Of a stretch of 12,513 bases of DNA, positions 7,083 through 12,513 are shown one piece after another. Made by a program: the position numbers and the translations under genes. This DNA is from CAYJVP01 sp964373615 (GTDB lineage Bacteria > Patescibacteriota > Patescibacteriia > UBA9934 > GWF2-40-263), in assembly GCA_964373615.1 (NCBI GenBank), contig CAYJVP010000030.1, positions 1-12,513 of the forward strand, read 5' to 3'. Every line of letters begins with the position of its first letter. The stretch's first letter is position 1. The notes beneath the pieces are model-generated. The model made no database searches. It saw only the letters and a list, made by a program, of their open reading frames with translations, and was not told the origin of the DNA.

Positions 7083-8342
7083 TCAAAGAAATTTTTTGCC
7101 GCGGAGGTTCTCGGGAAGATACGCTTGCGCAATCGGGCCGTCAACGTCCGGAGGATACACATATCCTTTTCCATAGTCGAGTTCAGCCATGAGTTTCGTT
7201 GGCGCGTTTCGCAAATGCAAGGGCACCGGTGGCGCAGGTTCCTCGTGAATTGTCCGTCGCACCTCGCCGTAGGCGCGATACAGGGCGTTCGACTTCGGCG
7301 CTCGGGCTAAGTATACCACGGCTTGAGCTAAAATCACGTTGCATTCGGGCATGCCGATGAAGTGCGCGGCCTGATAGGCGGCCACGGTCTGGGGGAGCGC
7401 CTGTGGGTCGGCAAGCCCAACGTCCTCGGAAGCGAAACGGACAAGACGTCGCGCAATATACAACGGATCCTCGCCGGCTTCAAGCATGCGGCCGAGCCAG
7501 TAGAGCGCGGCATCCGCGTCCGAACCGCGCATGGACTTGTGAAGCGCCGAAATAATGTTGTAATGCTCCTCGCCGGCGCGATCGTAGAGGAGGTGTGATT
7601 TTTGAAACGCATCCTTGATGACCTGCGCGCTTAATGTGGTCACACCGGATTCGTCAGCGAGGTCGGGGCTTGCGGCAAGCTCAAGGGCGTTCAGGGCAGA
7701 GCGCGCATCGCCGTCCGCAAGCTGGGCGAGAAGATGGACCCCACCGTCATCGCACACCACGTTCCGCATCCCGGATACGGAATCCGCATCCGGGATGCGG
7801 AGCGCCCTTCGGACGATCTCTTCAATATCTCCTGTCGTAAGTTTTTCAAGAACAAACACGCGACAGCGCGAAAGCAAGGCGGAGTTCACTTCAAACGAAG
7901 GATTCTCCGTGGTTGCGCCGATCAAGACGATCGTGCCGTCTTCGACGTGCGGAAGGAATGCGTCCTGTTGCGCTTTGTTGAAGCGATGAATCTCGTCGAC
8001 GAACACGATCGTGCGTTTTTGATAAAATTTTTGCTGTTCTTTTGCCTCCTTGATCACCGTGCGGAGTTCTTGAAGTCCCGAGGTCACGGCCGAGAGGGAA
8101 ACAAAACGCGATTTTGTTTCGCCTGCGATGATACGGGCGAGGGTCGTTTTCCCCGTGCCGGGCGGCCCCCAAAAAAGCATGGACGGCAAGCGATCCTGTT
8201 CAAGCACGCGCCGAAGCAGACTTCCCTTTCCAAGAAGCTTTTCCTGCCCTACGAACTCGGCAAGCGTCTTCGGCCGCATGCGGTCCGCAAGAGGGGCACA
8301 TTGGCTCTTCTGCTTTTCTGCCTGCGCGTCAAAGAGGTCCAT
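7083..8342 (-). CDS. rarA: Replication-associated recombination protein A (RarA/MgsA AAA+ ATPase)
   Basis: RarA is a DNA-dependent AAA+ ATPase acting at stalled replication forks and gaps, a relative of clamp-loader subunits and eukaryotic WRNIP1. The protein is 419 aa from the ATG at 8342. Visible motifs are Walker A GPPGTGKTT (59-67), Walker B FVDEIHR (114-120), sensor 1 GATTENPSF (142-150), the arginine-finger region LLSRC (157-160), and GDARSALN (211-218). The C-terminal tetramerisation domain is intact, with the family signatures ASEDVGLAD, EVRRTIHEE and YPPD. The segment RIPDADSVSGMR (182-193) is encoded by a 39-bp palindromic element inserted in frame between lid-domain helices. An upstream ATG (8360) would add six residues but would overlap the presumed truD promoter. 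It is probably the first gene of the minus-strand string. Confidence 0.95.
   Translation of the reverse strand: MDLFDAQAEKQKSQCAPLADRMRPKTLAEFVGQEKLLGKGSLLRRVLEQDRLPSMLFWGPPGTGKTTLARIIAGETKSRFVSLSAVTSGLQELRTVIKEAKEQQKFYQKRTIVFVDEIHRFNKAQQDAFLPHVEDGTIVLIGATTENPSFEVNSALLSRCRVFVLEKLTTGDIEEIVRRALRIPDADSVSGMRNVVCDDGGVHLLAQLADGDARSALNALELAASPDLADESGVTTLSAQVIKDAFQKSHLLYDRAGEEHYNIISALHKSMRGSDADAALYWLGRMLEAGEDPLYIARRLVRFASEDVGLADPQALPQTVAAYQAAHFIGMPECNVILAQAVVYLARAPKSNALYRAYGEVRRTIHEEPAPPVPLHLRNAPTKLMAELDYGKGYVYPPDVDGPIAQAYLPENLRGKKFL
7763..7801. repeat. 39-bp palindromic element, copy 2 (in frame inside rarA)
   Basis: Inverted repeat of 19-bp arms (7763-7781 and 7783-7801) around A 7782, with one mismatch (7777 against 7787). 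It begins TCCGCATCC, has GGAATCC at the centre and ends GGATGCGGA, matching copy 1 (105-143) in length, centre and ends. Its length is 13 codons, so it leaves the rarA frame open. Confidence 0.8.
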
Positions 8343-8368
8343 ACGTCGGCATGGTATCATACTCGCAT
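8343..8368. promoter_or_regulatory. 26-bp divergent rarA/truD start region
   Basis: The plus strand has TGGTATCAT (8352-8360), an extended -10 box, ending only eight bases before the truD ATG. The same bases read TATGAT on the minus strand, 12 bases from the rarA ATG. No good -35 box is visible on either side. If used, both mRNAs would start within a few bases of their start codons. Neither gene has a Shine-Dalgarno, which fits leaderless or near-leaderless translation. Confidence 0.45.
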
Positions 8369-9714
8369 ATGCCCTCCCCTTCGGACCATGAGCTTTGGCA
8401 GCGCGAACAGGAATTCATAAAAAAAGAGCGCGAACGCACGCCCGAGATGTTTGTCCCACCGGAGAAGTCCGGAGACGAACTGTACCAGCGCATCGGCATT
8501 TTAAGTTTTCCATCGAAACTCCCGAAAGGCTACATCAAATACTCGCCCCTGGACTTTATTGTCGAAGAAATTCGTTTAGACGACAAGGTCATCGCGGTGG
8601 AAAAAACAAACGTGAATCCGCTCCCGCCTTCGGGATGCGACGGTCAAGGGACCGTCTACGTTGATCTCATCAAGGTTGGGATCTCGACGCTTGATGCGAG
8701 TGCGAGAATCGCCGCGGCGCTCGGAATCGACGTAAAGCAAATCGCGCACGCAGGAATCAAAGATGCGGTTGCGCTCACGGGACAGACGCTCAGCATCCGC
8801 GGAAGCACTCTTCCGGCTGTGCGAGCGCTCGAGCTCCCCAACATGATGCTGAAACACGTTGTCGAAGGCAAAGGCGCCGTGTCCGTCGGCGGACTCAAGG
8901 GCAACCGCTTTACGCTTCTCATCCGAACCGAAGAGGAACCAAACGCGCAGAGCATAAACGACGCGATCGGCATCATGAACGTGAGGGGGGTGCTCAATTA
9001 CTACGGCCCGCAGCGTTTCGGCGCGCCGCGCTTCACAGACCATGTGATGGGAATGCGAATTTTGCGCGGAGAGTTTGAGGAAGCCGTGCGCGTGTATTTG
9101 TACAAACAAAGTCCGTTTGAGTTTCCCTATTTTTCGCAGATTCGCGGTCGGCTTGAGCAAACGTTCGGCAACTGGTCGGCCATGCGGGAAGAGATTAAAA
9201 ACGTCCCGTACACCTTTCGTTTTGAAAAGCTCGCGATCGACGCGCTTGAAGCGAGCACAGGAGCAGATCGTTTTGGGAAAGCGCTTGAGGCGATCTCGAT
9301 TCGCACGGATCTTGCGGTGCGAACGTACGCGAGCTACCTCACAAACCTTGTCCTTTCGGAAACCGAAACAAAAGGACGGAAACTTCCGGAAATCATTCCG
9401 CTGCTCTTGAGCCAAGATCCGGAGTCGCAAAAATTCTACGCAGAGTGGCTCGCGGCGCACGGGACAGAAGGATGGCTCGAGCGACTCAACCAGGTTGGAT
9501 TTTTGAAGTTTATCAAGTTCGGACGCAACCCAAACATCCAGGTTCGCATCTGGCCGAAGATTCACGCGGTGCGCGTCCTGCCAGAGGGAGTCATCATTTC
9601 GTTCGATCTCGTCAAAGGAGCGTACGCGACCACGGCGCTCATGTATCTATTTGATGTCAGGACTGGCGCGCCCGTGCCGGAGTGGGTCAAAACGACGGAA
9701 ATTGATACGAAACG
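8369..9714 (+). CDS. truD: tRNA pseudouridine(13) synthase TruD (3' end lost in scaffold gap)
   Basis: TruD converts uridine 13 in the D-arm of some tRNAs to pseudouridine. In the 448 residues before the gap, the catalytic signature HAGIKDAVALTGQ gives Lys131 and the catalytic Asp132. It is followed by GGLKGNRFTLLIR (174-186) and GVLNYYGPQRFG (207-218), both TruD hallmarks around the inserted TRUD domain. The closing segment FDLVKGAYATTALM before the gap matches the end of the family, so only a few residues and the stop codon should be missing. I use the ATG at 8369, not 8351, because the extended -10 box lies between them. It diverges from rarA. Sequence after the gap in this frame is not TruD. 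Confidence 0.92.
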
Positions 9715-9814
9715 NNNNNNNNNNNNNNNNNNNNNNNNNNNNNNNNNNNNNNNNNNNNNNNNNNNNNNNNNNNNNNNNNNNNNNNNNNNNNNNNNNNNNN
9801 NNNNNNNNNNNNNN
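9715..9814. other. Scaffold gap of 100 N
   Basis: Exactly 100 unknown bases, a usual placeholder for a join of unknown length. The truD stop codon lies in it. The genes to the left and right may not be true neighbours. Confidence 0.98.
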
Positions 9815-9854
9815 ATAAAAACAAGGCCGGACGGAAGCAGAATGCTCCGTCCGG
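9815..9854 (-). terminator. Intrinsic terminator of the GC-rich gene
   Basis: On the minus strand CCGGACGGA (9854-9846 side) pairs with TCCGTCCGG (9835-9827). An inner GCA/TGC stem closes the loop, and CCTTGTTTTTAT follows. This is a classic strong Rho-independent terminator, about 70 nt past the stop codon at 9927. Confidence 0.85.
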
Positions 9855-9926
9855 GAAGTCCATCGCTGGATTGTTCGTCGCCGGCGGGCGACCCTTGCTC
9901 TCCACGAGGGAGATAATGGATCGCCG

Positions 9927-10544
9927 CTACTCGGCGGCGAGGAGGCGGTAGGAGTTGCCGTGGCGGTGCAGGACGCGGCCGCCCCTCTCGGCATTGCTCT
10001 TCGCCGCGTTCACCGTATCGAGACGGTACGCGGACGCTCCCTCGGGGACCTTGCGGTTGATCCAGAGGGAGACGTTGTTGTAGCAACGTCCGAGGCGCTC
10101 GCGGATCACCGCGGGCAGCTCCTGCGCGACGACACCGTCACGCGACAGTTCGAAGGCGAGGACGTTCACGTCCCCCTTGCCTATCGAGCCGCCGGGCTTG
10201 TGGTCGAAGTAGCGGTGGCCGCCGGCGTAGACATAGCCGGCCGCGAGAAGCTCTTCGACGACGGTGCCGACCCGGACGTTCTGCTCCTTCTGGAAGAGCG
10301 GAAATCCGTGGTCCGGCCTGTCCGAACGCTGGGCGAAGGCCTTCAGGCCGCGACGGTCTCCCTCCGCGATCTGGCAGGCCTCGACGGCCTCGCGGTCGCG
10401 GTCGTGGTATGGAAGCTCGCTCCAGGCGCCGTCCGCGTAGACCTTGACGAGGACCGTCCTGGAGAGCATGGCGAAGGCGATCTGGCGCTTGGCGACCTCC
10501 TCGCGGGAGAGGTTGGATGCGACTGTGTCGTGGGGATCTGGCAC
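9927..10544 (-). CDS. GC-rich protein of unknown function
   Basis: A 205-aa soluble protein that I do not recognise. It has no signal or membrane segment. The central part (about residues 85-150) is well formed: GFPLFQKEQNVRVGTVVEEL, then AGYVYAGGHRYFDHKPGG and GKGDVNVLAFEL. Near the end are CYNNVSLWINR and RLDTVNAAKSNAE. Third codon positions are almost all G or C, clearly unlike murF or the PBP gene, so it may be a transferred gene or highly expressed. I chose the GTG at 10544 because GGAG lies five bases upstream. Starts at 10688 or 10658 would lie within the structured leader, and an ATG at 10469 is also possible. It has its own promoter and terminator and is a single-gene unit. Confidence 0.75.
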   Translation of the reverse strand: MPDPHDTVASNLSREEVAKRQIAFAMLSRTVLVKVYADGAWSELPYHDRDREAVEACQIAEGDRRGLKAFAQRSDRPDHGFPLFQKEQNVRVGTVVEELLAAGYVYAGGHRYFDHKPGGSIGKGDVNVLAFELSRDGVVAQELPAVIRERLGRCYNNVSLWINRKVPEGASAYRLDTVNAAKSNAERGGRVLHRHGNSYRLLAAE

Positions 10545-10727
10545 GGGAACTCCAGTTGCGGCACGAAGGCCGCGAGGTGCTGCCGAGGTTTGTGGTCCCT
10601 CGACAGCGGATTTTGAAATTGCGCTACGATGCGCTGAATACGCTCGTTCTGCCAGCATTGGCAAACAAACCCATTCAGCGCACCGCAATTTGAACGAAAA
10701 ACCCCCCTTTTCTAGCTCAATTTTCGA
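10545..10727 (-). promoter_or_regulatory. Structured 5' leader of the GC-rich gene
   Basis: The predicted transcript has about 180 nt before the GTG start, with three nested or serial stems. The first is a long imperfect hairpin: 10616-10623 with 10684-10691, and 10631-10639 with 10673-10681 (GCGCTGAAT against its complement). The second is a 9-bp stem, 10580-10588 with 10598-10606. The third is a 5-bp stem, 10558-10562 with 10569-10573, just before the GGAG. No known riboswitch is recognised. A leader this long is unusual next to the otherwise leader-poor genes here. Confidence 0.55.
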
Positions 10728-10733
10728 CAAAAA

Positions 10734-10762
10734 AATATACCACAAAACGACACTTCCGTCAA
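10734..10762 (-). promoter_or_regulatory. Promoter of the GC-rich gene
   Basis: Minus strand: TTGACG (10762-10757), 17-nt spacer, TATATT (10739-10734). Both boxes match consensus at five of six positions and the spacing is ideal. It starts after the terminator of the upstream RNA unit. Confidence 0.8.
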
Positions 10763-10785
10763 GGCCATCTGACACGCCAGAGCAA

Positions 10786-10816
10786 CGCCAAAACCCGCCC
10801 GCCGAAGCGAACGGGT
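10786..10816 (-). terminator. Intrinsic terminator of the structured RNA unit
   Basis: Minus strand: ACCCGTTCGC (10816-10807), TTCG tetraloop, GCGGGCGGGT (10802-10793), with two G-U pairs, followed by TTTTGGCG. It closes the RNA unit that starts near 11056 and separates it from the next promoter. Confidence 0.75.
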
Positions 10817-11056
10817 CTGGCTGGTCCCGAGTTATGGCGAACCACGCTGAGCGTGGTGGACCCGGCCCTCCTGCGCCCTTCGGGCTTCGGACGGGCAGGC
10901 GGGATTTGCACCCGCGACTCCCGGTGACAACCAGGGCGAGGTTACTACTACCTCCACGGGCCCGAGTCCAACTCGGGATAAAAATAAACTCCTCCAAATT
11001 TATGGGGGAGTCTATTTTGTCACCGGGAGTGAAGCCCAGAAGGACCTCGCCTGGAT
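10789..11056 (-). ncRNA. Candidate structured non-coding RNA with three-way junction and pseudoknot
   Basis: A stretch of about 268 nt lies between a strong promoter and a terminator, with no credible reading frame. Core: 10970-10978 pairs with 10825-10833 (9 bp). Directly stacked on it, 10958-10969 pairs with 10858-10868 (11 bp, one bulge). A 7-bp hairpin at 10841-10857 abuts the second helix, making a tight three-way junction. Inside are hairpins at 10899-10915 (loop TGCAAAT, like a tRNA T-loop) and 10870-10899, and a D-arm-like stem at about 10938-10954. Near the 5' end, 11044-11054 is complementary to 10931-10942 and 11017-11030 to 10917-10930 (14 bp). Their order makes a pseudoknot that would compete with the tRNA-like arms. 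It does not read as RNase P RNA, tmRNA or SRP RNA. A degenerate tRNA or a cobalamin-riboswitch relative are alternatives. Confidence 0.6.
10978..11010 (-). terminator. Internal hairpin with U-rich tract (attenuator-like)
   Basis: Minus strand: CTCCCCC (11010-11004), 8-nt loop, GGAGGAG (10995-10989), then TTTATTTTTAT. It looks like a full intrinsic terminator. It sits between the 5' segments (11017-11054) and the folded core of the RNA unit, so it could attenuate that RNA or end the methyltransferase transcript. Confidence 0.55.
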
Positions 11057-11062
11057 ATGTTT

Positions 11063-11090
11063 ATAATACATCAAGGGATGGTTTTGTCAA
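11063..11090 (-). promoter_or_regulatory. Promoter of the structured RNA unit
   Basis: Minus strand: perfect TTGACA (11090-11085), 16-nt spacer, TATTAT (11068-11063), in an AT-rich island just past the methyltransferase stop codon. Start of transcription is predicted near 11056. Confidence 0.8.
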
Positions 11091-11112
11091 CACATCGTCC
11101 CCTGTGGAAAAA

Positions 11113-11619
11113 TCATCGCTCGTACAGATACAAATCCAACTTCCCTGCCTCTTTCGAGACCTCCTTTGCCTCCCAGCCGGGAATCGGCCAAACGTAGCTC
11201 ACCACTCTCGCGCCAGGTTTAAGTTCAGCCTCGAGCTTCGGACGAATTTTCGCGTATGCGGCTGGCATCAAAAAAAGATACACAAAATCAGCGTTTCGAA
11301 GGCTCGTTTTAAAAAGACTTGCCCATTTGATGGTCACGTCGGCGTGGCTCATCGCCGCGCGGATTTTTGCAACAAGCATTTGCAAAATAGAAATCTCGAT
11401 CCCGATCCCGCGAGCGCCCAAGGTTTGGACGAGCTTAACGAGCACACGCCCATCACCACAACCGAGTTCATAGACAACGTCGCCTGGCTTCACCTTCGCA
11501 AGCGTTACCAGCCGTTCAATATCTCCCTTTTTCGTCGGCACCCACGGCGCGGCCGACAACCCCGCATAGGCGGCGGAAAAAAGAACAGCGGCGAGAAGAA
11601 TAATCAACACGGATTCCAT
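11113..11619 (-). CDS. Membrane-anchored SAM-dependent methyltransferase (FAM173/ATPSCKMT-like)
   Basis: A 168-aa class I methyltransferase with one N-terminal membrane anchor (about residues 3-24). PWVPTKKGD then leads into motif I, VVYELGCGDGR (48-58), which binds S-adenosylmethionine. The acidic residue after strand 2 is in GIGIEIS. Then come FVYLFLMP and the closing KLEAELKPGARVVSYVWPIPGW. This order (anchor, PT loop, GCGDGR, late 'arVvs..fp.pgW') resembles FAM173/ATPSCKMT, lysine methyltransferases of membrane proteins. The substrate here is unknown. I chose the ATG at 11619, right before the hydrophobic segment; an ATG at 11640 would add seven residues. TGCTACCAT just upstream could be an extended -10 box. 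It diverges from the tRNA-Pro unit. Confidence 0.88.
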   Translation of the reverse strand: MESVLIILLAAVLFSAAYAGLSAAPWVPTKKGDIERLVTLAKVKPGDVVYELGCGDGRVLVKLVQTLGARGIGIEISILQMLVAKIRAAMSHADVTIKWASLFKTSLRNADFVYLFLMPAAYAKIRPKLEAELKPGARVVSYVWPIPGWEAKEVSKEAGKLDLYLYER

Positions 11620-11643
11620 AACGTCGATATGGTAGCACATCCC

Positions 11644-11672
11644 TTGCCAACACCTTCACATTCGGTTATGCT
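11644..11672 (+). promoter_or_regulatory. Promoter of the tRNA-Pro locus
   Basis: TTGCCA (11644-11649), 17-nt spacer, TATGCT (11667-11672). Predicted start near 11679 is five bases before the first tRNA sequence at 11684. Good spacing, moderate box quality. Confidence 0.65.
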
Positions 11673-11715
11673 TTTTACGTTTTCGGGCTGTGGCGCAGTT
11701 GGTAGCGCGCTTCGT

Positions 11716-11810
11716 GAGGGAGTCGAGGCGGAGCGAGGCGTGAACTGCTTCACGCCGAGCCGCTGAGACGGGCATGGCGATGTCCCGCCGTTGGTGGGAC
11801 CGACATGCCC
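11716..11810 (+). repeat. Insert 1: two hairpins in the anticodon loop of the outer tRNA
   Basis: First hairpin: GGCGTGAA (11737-11744) with TTCACGCC (11749-11756), extended by GCGG (11728-11731) with CCGC (11760-11763). Second hairpin: GGGCATG (11770-11776) with CATGCCC (11804-11810), inside it GTCCC (11782-11786) with GGGAC (11796-11800). The second ends exactly where the tRNA sequence resumes. It is too short for a group I intron and no intron core is seen. Confidence 0.65.
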
Positions 11811-11824
11811 AGAGGCCGTGGGTT

Positions 11825-11959
<135 letters not shown>

Positions 11960-11980
11960 CAAGTCCCGCCAGCCCGACCA

Positions 11981-12014
11981 ACAATGCATCCGTTTTCACG
12001 GGTGCATTGTTTTT
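11981..12014 (+). terminator. Intrinsic terminator of the tRNA-Pro locus
   Basis: A 12-bp stem, 11981-11992 with 11999-12010 (one G-U), 6-nt loop, followed by TTTT. It begins at the base right after the encoded CCA of the outer tRNA, and also lies next to the stop of the converging adenosyltransferase gene. Confidence 0.85.
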
Positions 12015-12513
12015 AAAAATCCAGCCCCTCCCGCGCTTTCACACCAGAGTAAAAATAGTGCTTGTGTAGTTTCATTTCAGTGACGAGATGAGCGCGGTCA
12101 AGAAAAGCGTCTGGCGTATTTCTTCCGGTGAGAATCACCTCCGTCCGCTCGGGTTTTGCGTCAAGGAGAGTCAGAACCTCCGCCTCAGCGATCATGCCAA
12201 GATCGGTTGTTGAATTGATTTCATCGAGGATGACAAGGTCGCATCCCGCCTCAAACATTTTCCGAGCCTCCGCGAGCCCTCGTTGAGCCTCCTCCTTGTC
12301 GATGTCCTGAACGGAAAAATCGAATTGCCCGCTGACCGGATCAATGCGGTCGCGGCCCGTAGCGACGAATTCGATCCCAAGTTTATCGAGCACGGAACGC
12401 TCTGCATAATGCGTGCCGCCCTTGTCGAAAAAAACAATCCCGACCTTCTTCCCCGCCCCAATGGCACGGAGCGCTTCGCCGAGCGCGGCCGTCGTCTTCC
12501 CCTTTCCGTTTCC
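12013..12513 (-). CDS. Cob(I)alamin adenosyltransferase, CobA/CobO/BtuR type (start outside window)
   Basis: This enzyme transfers the adenosyl group of ATP to cob(I)alamin, giving adenosylcobalamin. The 166 residues in the window open with the P-loop GNGKGKTTAALG, so only a short N-terminal part is missing. Further family marks are FFDKGG (usually QFIKG), LGIEFVATGRD, the Walker B-like LVILDEINSTTDLGMI, ILTGRN, and DRAHLVTEM close to the C-terminus. It ends GLDF with a TAA that touches the tRNA locus terminator. No other B12 genes are present. A salvage role feeding an adenosylcobalamin-dependent enzyme, such as a class II ribonucleotide reductase, is plausible but not shown. The family is firm; it could be labelled cobA, cobO or btuR, so I give no symbol. 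Confidence 0.93.
   Translation of the reverse strand, partial: GNGKGKTTAALGEALRAIGAGKKVGIVFFDKGGTHYAERSVLDKLGIEFVATGRDRIDPVSGQFDFSVQDIDKEEAQRGLAEARKMFEAGCDLVILDEINSTTDLGMIAEAEVLTLLDAKPERTEVILTGRNTPDAFLDRAHLVTEMKLHKHYFYSGVKAREGLDF

Noticed and set aside
10858..10965. Reading the core of the RNA unit as an ordinary minus-strand tRNA
   Set aside because: The acceptor, D-arm, T-arm and ACCA are suggestive, but the anticodon loop would have six bases, the D-loop lacks GG, and 34 nt with its own hairpin sit between T-arm and acceptor.
10789..11056. tmRNA, RNase P RNA or SRP RNA for the RNA unit
   Set aside because: No tag reading frame ending in ALAA, no GAGGAAAGTCC core, and no SRP GGAA tetraloop with its symmetric loop are visible.
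10444..11766. Plus-strand open frame of about 440 codons
   Set aside because: It runs antisense through the GC-rich gene, the RNA unit and the methyltransferase, and its composition and repeats are those of RNA genes read as protein.
11716..11810. Group I intron in the outer tRNA
   Set aside because: Only 95 nt, no P3-P7 core or guanosine site seen, and removal would not restore the missing anticodon bases.

Overview
The window looks like a draft, scaffolded genome fragment of a bacterium, most likely from the Candidate Phyla Radiation (Patescibacteria). This is an inference from compact genes, mostly absent Shine-Dalgarno sequences, a MurF lacking its N-terminal domain, small membrane-anchored proteins of unknown function and a stand-alone corrinoid adenosyltransferase. 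A run of 100 N (9715-9814) marks a scaffold join, so linkage across it is not proven.

Left part (1-8342), nearly all on the minus strand. From right to left there is a gene string: rarA (replication-fork AAA+ ATPase), a small acidic DUF4178-like protein, a membrane-anchored LolA/LppX-like protein with a calcium-binding TSP3-type tail, a class B penicillin-binding protein, murF and a membrane protein with an OmpA-like segment. The middle genes are packed tightly: a 2-nt gap, then an ATGA overlap into the PBP. Together they make and cross-link peptidoglycan, with three unknown envelope-type partners. A hairpin at 710-736 ends this unit. Directly after it a good promoter starts a short M50-type membrane protein whose HExxH motif has become HALGH. 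truD (pseudouridine synthase) diverges from rarA across 26 bp and runs into the scaffold gap.

Right part (9815-12513). A very GC-rich gene of unknown function (9927-10544, minus) has its own promoter, terminator and a structured leader of about 180 nt. Upstream of it lies an apparently non-coding RNA unit (about 10789-11056, minus) with promoter, terminator, a long three-way junction and two helices arranged as a pseudoknot. Next come a membrane-anchored methyltransferase (minus), a tRNA-Pro(CGG) locus on the plus strand, and the C-terminal part of a cob(I)alamin adenosyltransferase that runs off the right edge.

The most unusual items are these. (1) The tRNA-Pro locus holds a complete tRNA nested inside the T-loop of a second, broken tRNA-Pro, which keeps the locus promoter, encoded CCA and terminator. 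(2) The pseudoknotted RNA unit has no recognised family. (3) A 39-bp palindromic element occurs twice, once between genes and once in frame inside rarA as 13 extra codons.
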